A stretch of DNA of 17,882 nt from Rhizopus sp. PT2906 (lineage: Eukaryota; Mucoromycota; Mucoromycetes; Mucorales; Rhizopodaceae). Of the stretch, positions 1-7,862 are shown in pieces (position 1 is the stretch's first letter; each line of letters starts with the position of its first letter). Where the stretch lies: the NCBI GenBank assembly GCA_025529335.1, contig JAMYHX010000677.1, forward strand, positions 1 to 17,882, written 5' to 3'. The notes below the pieces were generated by a model. The model worked only from the letters and a program-made list of their open reading frames with translations, was not told the DNA's origin and ran no database searches. A program made the position numbers and the translations under genes.

Positions 1-341
1 TTCTACGTTTATACAGAAGAAAATTACACCCTTTGTCACCAAATAAACACTGTATTTCATAAACAAGCCAAAGTCATCTTAAATATTAACATAATATCTC
101 ATATTAAGCCCGCAACACTAATTCATTGCATCTATTCTGTAGTAGTTGATGATACGTCATATTAATACAATTCATAAGATGCAGTTGGTTGACAACATAT
201 ATTTTTCTATTTAAAGATCAATTTCTATGAATGTCTTTCTTTTTTCTGTTCATAAATCACTTATTCCATCTAGTTGCATTCTTATGTTCTCAAGTTAAAG
301 CTACTATTCGTCGATGATATCGCACTGGAATCTATATCATA
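1..341. other. AT-rich stretch without a recognisable gene
   Basis: I see no supported reading frame, RNA gene or repeat here on either strand. It is AT-rich intergenic sequence ending where the 391-bp repeat begins. Confidence 0.5.
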
Positions 342-732
342 ATCAAAGAGCAGAGGGCGGATGTCCCTATCGGTTTTTCTGAAAAAGATATTACAGCTCA
401 TCCATTTATCTGATTCTTTAAAACACTTGCTGTAAGTTGGATGGCACAAGGGCATGATTTAAATAGAGAAACAATGTATTAATTCACAGTATTGAGATTG
501 GGAATATAGATTGCTTGCGAGGAAACATTATCAGTGCTAAAGGAACGTAAACAAGAACATAAACTATTTTACGATCAAAGGACAAGAAGCCACAAAAACT
601 TTGCAGTATCATAAATTCAATGATCATTCGCTTAAATGAAGGAAGGCACACAAGTATTGTAGCAGAACTTTGCCCAATGAGCGAGTCTAGCAGCCCAAGA
701 TACGACTAATTTACTTGGATCAAACGTGATTA
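342..732 (+). repeat. 391-bp dispersed repeat, copy 1
   Basis: This block matches the reverse complement of 16151-16541 over its full 391 bases without gaps, with about seven substitutions by eye (about 98% identity). The flanks are unrelated: the left side loses homology just before ATCAAAGAGCAG, the right side just after GATTA. In copy 2 the homology continues a protein reading frame across a splice junction, so this copy is a 5'-truncated piece of that gene relic that begins in mid-exon. Both copies carry the same in-frame stop codons, so the source was probably already non-coding in this frame when copied. No terminal inverted repeats or target-site duplication are visible. Confidence 0.9.
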
Positions 733-735
733 CCC

Positions 736-947
736 CCTTCAACAACATCAGTATTTCTAAATCTCATGGACAATTATTTAAAAAGCAAGCTATGCATGAT
801 CATAAAGAAGCCAGTTTTTGAATCTACCGATAAAAACTCTCCAAAGAACCTTCAAGACAGATATGACTGGTATATGATGTGGAAAGATACGGATATCGAC
901 TTTACAAAAGACTGTATTTTTATTGATGAAGCAACTTCCATATCAAT
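736..947 (+). pseudogene. Tc1/mariner-like transposase relic, central (DDE) piece
   Basis: The plus strand encodes a transposase segment running from a FNNISISKS-like motif through KPVFES and YDWYMMWKDTDIDFTK to CIFIDEA, the DDE_3-type beta strand carrying a catalytic Asp. One frameshift lies near 764 (SISKS to MDNYLKS). A second lies just after FIDEA, where the next frame reads FHINM, as expected for this family. The piece then stops abruptly at about 947, where a minus-strand N-terminal piece of the same kind of protein begins. The rest of the catalytic domain is missing. Family assignment is from motif recognition; the inactive state is clear from the frameshifts and truncation. Confidence 0.7.
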
Positions 948-1545
948 ATGTTGTCGAATTGCTGCGCTAATAGATCTACAACAACATTCCGAATGAATTG
1001 ATCATGTTCAGGGGTTATCTCCTTTTTACGTCCTTGATTGTAAACCGATTTCTTGTAAGGGTCTTCATCAGTTTTTCTCTAATGCTTCCACCACTTTTGA
1101 CTTTCATGCACTTGAATACCAAGCTATCTGGCTACTTTTGCCGCCGTACTTTTTTCAGTAGTTGATTTGATCATCTTAGTAATAAAAATGTCCCTTTGAT
1201 GATTACTGTACTGATTATACGTCTTGCTACTCGTTTCTATAACTGAAATCTTCTTGGGTGTTAGGACAGGCTTTTTCTCTTCATTTTCGGTTGCAGCTGC
1301 AGCAAGGATAACATCTTGTGCTTGTAGATAAGTTTCTCGGTTTGTAAGGGTTTCCAATGCGATTTATGGATTGGTAACATTGGTAAATATACCTTCCGAA
1401 GGATTAACTACTCTATTTCCGTTTTGGTCGGTCACATAGTCAGTTTGTCCATCATGTTGATAAAAGGTGAGTTCAAAAGTCACTTTAATAAGAGTTTGCT
1501 TATGGTTTTTAGAAGAATAATGAGAAATAAAACTAAGATTTTTTG
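948..1545 (-). pseudogene. Tc1/mariner-like transposase relic, N-terminal (HTH) piece
   Basis: Read on the minus strand, this holds a degenerate N-terminal half. In order it shows TFYQHDGQTDYVTDQNG, then after a stop near 1362 a linker with LTNRETYLQAQDVILAAAA. After that comes a helix-turn-helix-like part with KMIKSTTEKSTAAKVA, ESQKWWKH and DEDPYKKS, ending in DQFIRNVV and QQFDN. In-frame stops occur at the R*LGIQ and KH*RKT positions as well. The last residues (QFDN) are where the inverted piece at 736-947 picks up (FNNISIS), so the two look like one broken gene. No intact start codon was found. Exact transposon ends are not visible. Confidence 0.65.
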
Positions 1546-1795
1546 AAGTCTTGTGAGGCTATCAGAAGTAATTTGCCATGCTAAAGTTGACGGAAGGAGG
1601 ACAAAGGATATGGTATTAGCTCTTCTAGACGCGCTTTATTTATTCGAAATAATACAAATATACATCATGTTTCTTTATATAATAAATGGGAGGGTCTTTA
1701 CAGATAACTTTTTCCGGACAGGCTGTAATAACGAGATTGTCTGAATTTTAATTGACTTATTTTTCCAAGCACGATGCACTGTAAAAGATCATGTT
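1546..1795. other. Short intergenic stretch, no supported gene
   Basis: An open frame of 63 codons at 1553-1744 has no recognisable motif or signal and is not called as a gene. Otherwise this is AT-rich spacer before the CT-rich promoter tract. Confidence 0.4.
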
Positions 1796-1920
1796 TTTTT
1801 AATTAGTTTCCCTCTCTTTTCTTCCCTTTTTCTTTCTTTCTCTCTTCTAGTTCCCCATTCTTTCTTTCCCCCTCTTTCCTTTTTGCTGACGTACTAAAAG
1901 AGACCCACTCCTTTCCTTTT
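1796..1920 (+). promoter_or_regulatory. CT-rich promoter / 5' leader tract
   Basis: About 100 bases of nearly pure C and T on the plus strand precede the gene at 1931. Such tracts are common at fungal transcription start regions. A TGACGT core, as in CREB/ATF-type bZIP sites, lies at 1887-1892, about 40 bases before the start codon. Use of either element is inference. Confidence 0.4.
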
Positions 1921-1930
1921 GATTAAAAAG

Positions 1931-2350
1931 ATGAAATTGATACTTTTCGATTACTTTTTCCCTGCAACTTTAATTGTGCTATTTCATACTTTGATTGTAT
2001 CTGCTCAAAGTCCAGACCCATTTCCATCATCCAATTCAAATGGTTTTAATGCAGATGGTAATGCCATGAAAGAGTCACACGAGAGTTGGTTAAAGAGGAA
2101 TGATCGATACATCTTTATTATCATTCTTGTTCTGGTATTGGTTGCTATTATCATCTGGTATATCACCAGAAGTCTTCGTGGTATGCGTAAACGATTGGAT
2201 GAAGAAAACAGACAAAATATGATGATGATGCAGCAGACAACTGTGGGACGCAATGACATTACAGAAACTATACCATTGCCATCAGATAGTTTTCATAAAT
2301 TACCAGATTATTCACCACAACAACAACACCAATACGCTCATCGTTATTAG
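1931..2350 (+). CDS. Small secretory-pathway single-pass membrane protein, 139 aa
   Basis: An uninterrupted frame starts at the ATG at 1931. It encodes a hydrophobic N-terminal signal sequence (about residues 1-26, ending near IVSAQ). A short Ser/Asn/Pro-rich lumenal or extracellular part follows (about 27-58, SPDPFPSSNSNGFN). Next is one strong transmembrane helix (about 61-79, IFIIILVLVLVAIIIW), then a basic stop-transfer sequence (RSLRGMRKR) and a polar Met/Gln-rich cytosolic tail with LPDYSP. This predicts a type I plasma-membrane or endomembrane protein with a tiny ectodomain. I do not recognise the family. The overall plan resembles small fungal cell-surface sensors or adaptors, but no ligand-binding domain is visible. 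A CT-rich tract lies upstream and AATAAA follows the stop by 12 bases. Confidence 0.75.
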   Translation: MKLILFDYFFPATLIVLFHTLIVSAQSPDPFPSSNSNGFNADGNAMKESHESWLKRNDRYIFIIILVLVLVAIIIWYITRSLRGMRKRLDEENRQNMMMMQQTTVGRNDITETIPLPSDSFHKLPDYSPQQQHQYAHRY

Positions 2351-2361
2351 TATCAAACAAA

Positions 2362-2367
2362 AATAAA
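2362..2367 (+). terminator. Poly(A) signal AATAAA
   Basis: A canonical AATAAA lies 12 bases after the stop codon of the small membrane-protein gene, consistent with its 3' processing site. Confidence 0.5.
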
Positions 2368-2834
2368 CCCAATTTAATTAAATGCTCTCCCCTTTCATCA
2401 GCTTGTCATCATCAAACGATGAGTTTGATGATTATATCTCTTTGGCAAAAATGAAAGGAGAAACGTAGTGATGTTCCTTGTTTTTGTTGTTGTTGCTAGA
2501 ATCAAGTCATCAAAGAAAAAGGATAAAATATGTCAATAACTGGCAAAAAGGGGGAGAGAGGGGAGAGATCTTTTTATTATTAAAGACCAGTAAGGATATG
2601 TTGCACATGTTACTGATAGTCGTATTACCTTCTTCATCAGTACAGCTTCAGGAAAGGGCTTCCGTAGTAGGTTAATTGACTAGAATAGAATCCTATAGTT
2701 ACGTTTGGTGCTTTAAAAAGTTTAAATCACTTGGTCAGAAGAGCCCCACTTTGCTCAAAGACATAGAAGAGATATGTAATAAAGGGTGCAATTACTATTT
2801 TCCAGAGCCTAAATACAGGTTCTTAGTCTTAATT
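2368..2834. other. Intergenic stretch, no supported gene
   Basis: Open frames here (for example 2478-2675 and the start of 2676-2945) lack motifs and span low-complexity sequence. I see no RNA gene or mobile-element feature. Confidence 0.4.
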
Positions 2835-2886
2835 GGTACGCTTGATTTTTTTTTTTGGTACGGCTTAATTTTTTTTTTGGTACGAC
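2835..2886 (+). repeat. 22-bp tandem repeat, about 2.3 units
   Basis: The core GGTACG recurs at 2835, 2857 and 2879, exactly 22 bases apart. The first two cores are followed by a CTTGA- or CTTAA-like word and then a run of T. The third unit breaks after GGTACGACTC. This is a short, imperfect minisatellite. Confidence 0.75.
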
Positions 2887-2903
2887 TCCAAAATAGTCCA
2901 AGA

Positions 2904-3350
2904 CTACAAGACAGATTTTTTTTTGTTGATATTAATATATTGTAGCATTTCTAGGAAAAGAAAAGAAAAGGAGATGAGGGACACATACAATTGATATCGA
3001 GAAATAGAAAATGAATTGACATTAGTGTTCTTGCCTTGTGTATTCCCATCTGCATACAGTTTTTCATCAATTTTCTCGTCTACATTTAAATCCCTTTTAG
3101 AAATAAGATAATTTGCATTTGAGCAAAATGAAACGAACACTTTATCAACTAAAGATCTTTCCCTCAGTCTATCACACATGAGTTAAATTAGCTGTGTTCT
3201 GTCTTCATCGTCTACTTTTCCTTTCGACTTTCTAGCGTATCCTGTGATATTGTGATTTTCTTTTTTTTTTAGTTTTTGAATATGTTCTTTATATTCTTCA
3301 CGGTATTCAGTTATATCTTTGATACTATTTTCTAATGTATTGCATGAATA
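2904..3350 (-). pseudogene. Minus-strand coding relic with YARKS motif, unrecognised family
   Basis: On the minus strand, one frame reads a coiled-coil-like ITEYREEYKEHIQKLKKKK. The frame shifts at a run of ten A (T10 at 3261-3270 on the plus strand). Then come KENHNITGYARKSKGK and DDEDRTQLI, a TAA stop near 3185, and on into CDRLRERSLVDKVFVSF and NANYLISKRDLN. It ends in Lys/Asn-rich sequence near 2904. YARKS resembles the catalytic-serine Y-x-R-x-S motif at the N-terminus of serine recombinases, but the following sequence does not clearly fit that fold, so the link is speculative. The mix of stop and frameshift marks it as decayed. It may be the C-terminal part of the relic at 3360-4200. 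Confidence 0.4.
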
Positions 3351-3359
3351 AAATCAGAA

Positions 3360-4200
3360 CTAGAGATACAAAAAAAAAGTAATAAAAGATATAAATTCTT
3401 TCTTGACCACGTATAATGATCGGGCTCGTTTCGTTTGGCTTTTTGATTCTTTTCTTTTAATGGAACTACTCATAACTTTAACGTTTCGGTTTTTGCACCA
3501 TTTTGCAAACCCTATGGCACCTTTGTCTTCGTGTAAGTCTGAATACTTCCAGACGGTAGCAAGAATTTCGTTTGTGGTTAGGCATTTATTCTCATAGACT
3601 TCTTCGTTTTTTGAATCAAAGGGTAGATAGATCGTGTTGAGGAATTGAATTAGTTCTATTGTGTTGCCTGTAGAGTAATATAATTTATTCAGCCACGAAC
3701 ACAGCACGTACTTTGCTAATATTTACCAATTTTTAATGGTTTGTCTGTAGACAAATCAGTATCATCTTTCACTAATTCTCTTTTCTGGTATTTATGTATT
3801 TTGAAAGGATTTTGGTTGATAGTTCGCGTACAAAGTAATATCGGAGCAAGTGGATCACTCAAAATAACAAATGTCGACATTCTTTATGGCATCAACTTCC
3901 TTAGTCAGCTTTTCAACATTTTCCTCATCATATTCTTGGTAATAAAACATGCAGATTGCTTGTTCTCTTGTTATGATAACCATTGTTCAGCTAAGGAGAG
4001 GCCAAAATGTGACACGACTGAGAATTCTTTTGATTGTAAACTCGATTTTCGCGGCAGAATAATTTAAGCTATAACTTTCCCTTTCCTTTATTTGGAATGA
4101 CATACTTATTGGTTGTAGTTGCTCATGTTGTGCAGGTGAAGCTCCGGTGATTTTGGAAGTAGTTGTAGAATTTCTGGATGGAGCTCATCTGGCACATGGG
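3360..4200 (-). pseudogene. Minus-strand coding relics of an unrecognised protein
   Basis: Reading down the minus strand, several open segments in changing frames look protein-like. They are a Ser/Thr-rich start (SRNSTTTSKITGASPAQ), an acidic helix (YYQEYDEENVEKLTKEVD), a KYQKREL segment, and a 115-codon open frame at 3360-3707. That last frame contains NEILATVWKYSDLHEDKG and GFAKWCKNRNVKVM, then a basic tail. The order and shared strand suggest one gene broken by frameshifts and stops, possibly continuing into 2904-3350. I do not recognise the family. The plus-strand frame at 3741-4067 is probably its shadow. Confidence 0.35.
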
Positions 4201-4464
4201 TGGAAATGACAAACAAAAGTAAAAATTCTAGACATGGCACTTGGGGTGCATTGGGCGAGTCGTGACGGTGAACAGAATCTAGGGTTCGCAGTCAGCTAAT
4301 AGCTCACATAATAACAGCTACTCGCAACTCAAACGAAAATGGGCTAATATAGTCTGAGAAAACACCAAAATCCCCAGCTACGTCGAGCCGTCTACTTGTG
4401 CCTCAAACGACTTTACCACTCCTGACGATGTCTCTCATGGTCATGATCACTTGAGATCTCATTT

Positions 4465-5383
4465 TTAAGCGTTTCTTTAAAGACTCCGCTCCTGACACTG
4501 TCTTTGTCGATATCTCCTCCGTCGAGTACAAAAAAGCTTTTCGTTAAAGAACTAAAAGAAGTTTTTTCCGACAACTCCCATTTCGCAGTACTCTTTTGTC
4601 GCTGCTCTCATTGTCAATCTTGTTAAACGTAGCTCTGAAGCGCTTGTATATGCTCGTTGGCGCTCCATGCCCCCTTATTGCCAATATTATCACAGCCCAT
4701 CTCACGCAGTTGCCGACTGCCCTGTCAAATTGCGTCTTACCACCTGTTATCACTGCAATGAGACCGGACATATGTCTAAGGGCTGTTCTCGTAAGAGCTC
4801 TTATGTCAATTCCACTGCATCCAATAAGAAGGCCCGTAAGCCACCGGTTGCCACACAGGTTCTTCTTCATGACAATCAGACTAAGAAATCAATTGTACGA
4901 AGCATCACTACCCAATCTTCACCGGATGTTCACTCCACGCCGGTTAACTCTAAGATTGACCTTCCTCAGTCAATCTCTGATGCCTCGGCTGTTTCGATTG
5001 TAGCAGACATTAGTTCTTCCTCTGCTTCACTTCCATTTTCTTCCCGCTATCCTCCTCGTCAGACCAGATCTCAGACTGTTGCTGCTTTAATCTCTTCTGA
5101 AGATGTTCCAGGCACTTCATTCTACATATCGGTTGCTTCGGAGAAAGTCTGTTCCGCTTGTAATCAAACTGGTCATCCATCTAAGAGAAGCAGTAAATGT
5201 CCTTTGAATGCCAGGAATAAAATTCCTGTTTTCACGCCTGAGGCTGTTGAGAGTGAATCAATGGAGCTTGCTAATTATGATGTTTCCCATTACCAAAATG
5301 TTCCCTCTAATATCAATCCTGCATCAGCTGTGAACTTCCGTCACAATCAATCGGGTATCTCTGGACATCCTAACCATCAATGA
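4465..5383 (+). pseudogene. LINE ORF1 (CCHC zinc-knuckle, gag-like), frameshifted
   Basis: ORF1 proteins of LINEs bind element RNA and form the ribonucleoprotein. From 4667 a 238-codon frame encodes two complete knuckles plus one variant: CQYYHSPSHAVADC, CYHCNETGHMSKGC and CSACNQTGHPSKRSSKC. The first fits CX2-3CX4HX4C only loosely; the last is a typical divergent LINE knuckle. A Ser/Thr-rich linker separates them. The same frame continues upstream of that ATG (LVKRSSEALVYARWRSM). Still further upstream, coding jumps frame at least twice (FKRFFKDSAPDTVFVD, then KELKEVFSDN), so the N-terminal half is decayed. The frame ends at 5383 before the endonuclease frame begins. Confidence 0.75.
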
Positions 5384-5496
5384 TCTATCTTATGATGGAT
5401 TATCGCTCGTTAGGCCATGATAATCGGGGCAATTTCTTCAATGCATCGACTACCTCTTCAAGTTCTTCACAAACCTCTACTATTACTATAACTACT

Positions 5497-6235
5497 ACTA
5501 CCACTAATTTTAATTTCGCCACCATTAACTGTCGTGGGCTTTGAAAATCTGGAGACCCTTCAGCTCGAAAACATTTTATTCGTTATCTTCGCACTCAGTC
5601 CCTTGATATTCTCGCTCTCCAGGAAATGCATGCTTCTTCAGTTGAGCTACAACAAGTATTCTATATTCAATTTCAGGCTAAAGATAGCATCTGGTCTCGT
5701 CACTGTGGCCTAGTCTGTTTCTCGCCTGACCTCTTGCTCACAAACACTACCATCAGTGACTGTGGACGTATCATCACTGCCATTATCTCTCACAAACATC
5801 AGACTTTTGATCCTCTCACAGTGTCTGTATTATACGCCCCCGCAAACCGACGTCGTCGCTATATATTTTTGTCTGACATTCTCCGGCATCCCTCTGATGT
5901 CTTGAGCATATCACCTGTCAGGCAAATATTACTCGGCAATTTCAATTATAGTTATGCTACGCATCTTTCGATATCTCGCCCACGGCAAGCGCCTTCCTCC
6001 TGGCTCCAGTACATCAATCAATTCTTTCATGATGGCATTACAGCTGTTGGCAATCCCTCTGAGGCTACCTTTCACCGCGGTATGACCCGCTCTTGTAATG
6101 ACTATATTTTTTTCACCCATGGCTCGCTTGACTGTAAATAGTCCTCGTCCACTACTTTCATTCAGCCTACATGGTCTGGTCATCTTCTGTTGTCAATGCA
6201 TCTCCGCTTAACCTCTTCAGCTCCTTCGCGTCCTC
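5497..6235 (+). pseudogene. LINE APE-type endonuclease domain, inactivated
   Basis: The frame reads FATINCRGL, a stop (TGA at 5542), then FIRYLRTQSLDILALQEMH (the conserved Asn and the QE-T/M-H glutamate motif). SVLYAPANRR, LLGNFNYSY and SCNDYIF follow. The domain nicks target DNA to start target-primed reverse transcription. The usual GDFN aspartate is Asn (GNFN). The usual SDH near the end is SGH (TWSGHLLLS, just after a TAG stop at 6139-6141). With two stops and two catalytic substitutions it is dead. A CCTCG pentamer repeated four times (6232-6251) lies where the frame is lost before the reverse transcriptase. Confidence 0.8.
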
Positions 6236-6251
6236 GCCTCGCCTCGCCTCG
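6232..6251 (+). repeat. CCTCG pentanucleotide, four copies
   Basis: Four perfect tandem copies of CCTCG lie at the point where the endonuclease frame passes to the reverse-transcriptase frame. A change in copy number of a 5-bp unit would shift the frame and may be the cause. Confidence 0.8.
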
Positions 6252-6259
6252 TCAAAAGT

Positions 6260-7855
6260 TTTCTATACAAAGCTAGCTACGGAGATTACTCGAAGGATCG
6301 CTTCCTTTCCAACGAGTACCTCTGCTCAGGACAAGTGAGATGCTATTAAGGATACCACAATCGCTGTTGCTCGCAAGTTTTCAAGACATCAGCCCAATCA
6401 GTTGTCTAGTGCCGAGCGGATTCTTCAAGGAAAACGCCACAGTCTTAACGGATCTATCCGGAACTACCCTGATAATGCAGCACAACTTTTGCCACAATTA
6501 TCTGTGATCGAAGCCCAACTAGCCATTTTACAACAATACCAAGTTGAAACTCTAGCCCTCCGTTCTGGCATCCGGTGGCGTGAACTCGGTGAGATATCTG
6601 CTGGATACCTGAAGCGCACTGTTGCCCAACGTCAATCCCATCAGATGATCACCACACTTACGCATCATGTCACTAATGTCATGTGTGATAACCCTGCCAC
6701 CATGCTTGATGCAGTACATAGTCTTTACTCTGAGCTCTACTCTCAAGAACCTATTGACGACGTTGCTGTTAACGATCTTTTGAACGCTCTATCTGCCTCA
6801 CTGCAACTATCTTCCATCGACCACCAGATTCTTTCTGATCCTATTGACTGGGATGATATTTTCGAAGGTGTACGTCGCTCGCCTCGTAAAAGCAGTCCTG
6901 GAAAGAACGGTATCCCTTACGAGATCCTTCGATTAATTTTTGCGCATCCGGCCTGCCAACCTATTCCTCTTCAAGTCGACAATGACGGGTTGAGTTCCGG
7001 TATTTTCCCCCAATCTTGGTATGGTACGTCTGTCTCCTTGCTCCCCAAGAAAGGCGGCCTCTCTGTCTTGCGCAACTGGCGTCCGATTTCGTTGATTAAC
7101 ACTAACGCCAAAGTTTTTACAAGGATTTTGAACTGTCGCATCATTTCCTGTGCTGATTCTCTAGTAAATCCTTTCCAGACGGGTTCCATCCGCAGGCGCT
7201 TTATTGCAGACAATGGTCATTTTATGAAGTTGGTTATGGAACATGCTCGTACTACTAATTCTTCTCCCATTGGGTTGCTCCTTGACCAAGAAAAAGCTTA
7301 CGACAGGATTCACCCAGAATATCTTCGTCGTGTCATGGTCCGCTTTGGATTTTCTTCCTGTCCCGTGAATCCAACTCACCAATTGTTTTCTTGTACCGAA
7401 CGTCAATTAAATGTCAATGGGTTTCTCTCTCGCCCAGTACAACAATGTCGTGGTTTGCGCCAAGGTGACCCACTTTCTCCCGGTACTTTTTAACCTTGCG
7501 TTTGAACCACTTTTGCATCGTATCTTGATGGACCCTGCTTTCCCTGGTTTCTCACTTCCTCGATGACCGTCATCGCCTTTACCGCCCCCGATTGTTGCTC
7601 CCGTTAAGCTGCTGGCATACGCTGGTGACATTATTTGCCTTCTTTAGACCCCTTCTGATCTGAGCATTCTTCAAGCATATCTGAACACCTACTCACAAGC
7701 CTCTAATGCCAAGGTGAATTTTCACAAAACTGAAGCACTTTCTCTTCCCGGCTCTCCTACAGTGTACAACCAAACCTGGCGACCTCCGCTTTTGCGATAC
7801 CGTATCCTTGCTTGACACGACAGCCTTACGAGTGGGAAGAAGTTCAAGCAAGCTA
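6260..7855 (+). pseudogene. LINE reverse transcriptase domain, inactivated and truncated
   Basis: From about 6260 a frame opens (one TGA where Trp is expected, near 6335) and is uninterrupted from 6402 to 7493. It shows the linker into the RT domain, SSPGKNGIPYEI (RT1), NWRPISLINTNAKVFTRIL (RT2), LLLDQEKAYDRI (RT3/A, first catalytic Asp) and CRGLRQGDPLSP (RT4/B). A shift at a T5 run near 7490 moves coding to the next frame (LFNLAFEPLLHRIL). There the catalytic box reads LAYAGD instead of LAYADD, destroying the metal-binding Asp pair. Further stops follow near 7563 and 7647. Coding-like sequence (NFHKTEALSLPGSP) fades out at about 7855 without the C-terminal part. Confidence 0.85.
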
Positions 7856-7862
7856 TATGTAA

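Larger units (their letters stand above)
4420..7855 (+). mobile_element. Degenerate LINE (non-LTR retrotransposon), 3'-truncated
   Basis: The segment carries, in order and on one strand, a CCHC-knuckle ORF1, an APE-type endonuclease and a reverse transcriptase. This is the standard order of an APE-type LINE. It is more GC-rich than its surroundings. All domains are broken by stops or frameshifts and key catalytic residues are changed. The 5' boundary is uncertain; the first credible ORF1 coding is near 4465. The 3' end is abrupt at about 7855, inside or just after the reverse-transcriptase domain, with no 3' UTR or poly(A) tail. Confidence 0.85.

Noticed and set aside
1919..1930. Non-ATG (TTG) start giving four extra residues on the small membrane protein
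   Set aside because: Eukaryotic genes rarely start at TTG, and the ATG at 1931 directly begins a good signal peptide.
2676..2945. 89-codon plus-strand open frame
   Set aside because: Its second half is a translation of the T-runs in the 22-bp tandem repeat; no motif.
4544..5003. Overlapping open frames on both strands (4544-4870 minus, 4596-5003 plus)
   Set aside because: They are shadows of LINE ORF1, whose frame carries the zinc knuckles.
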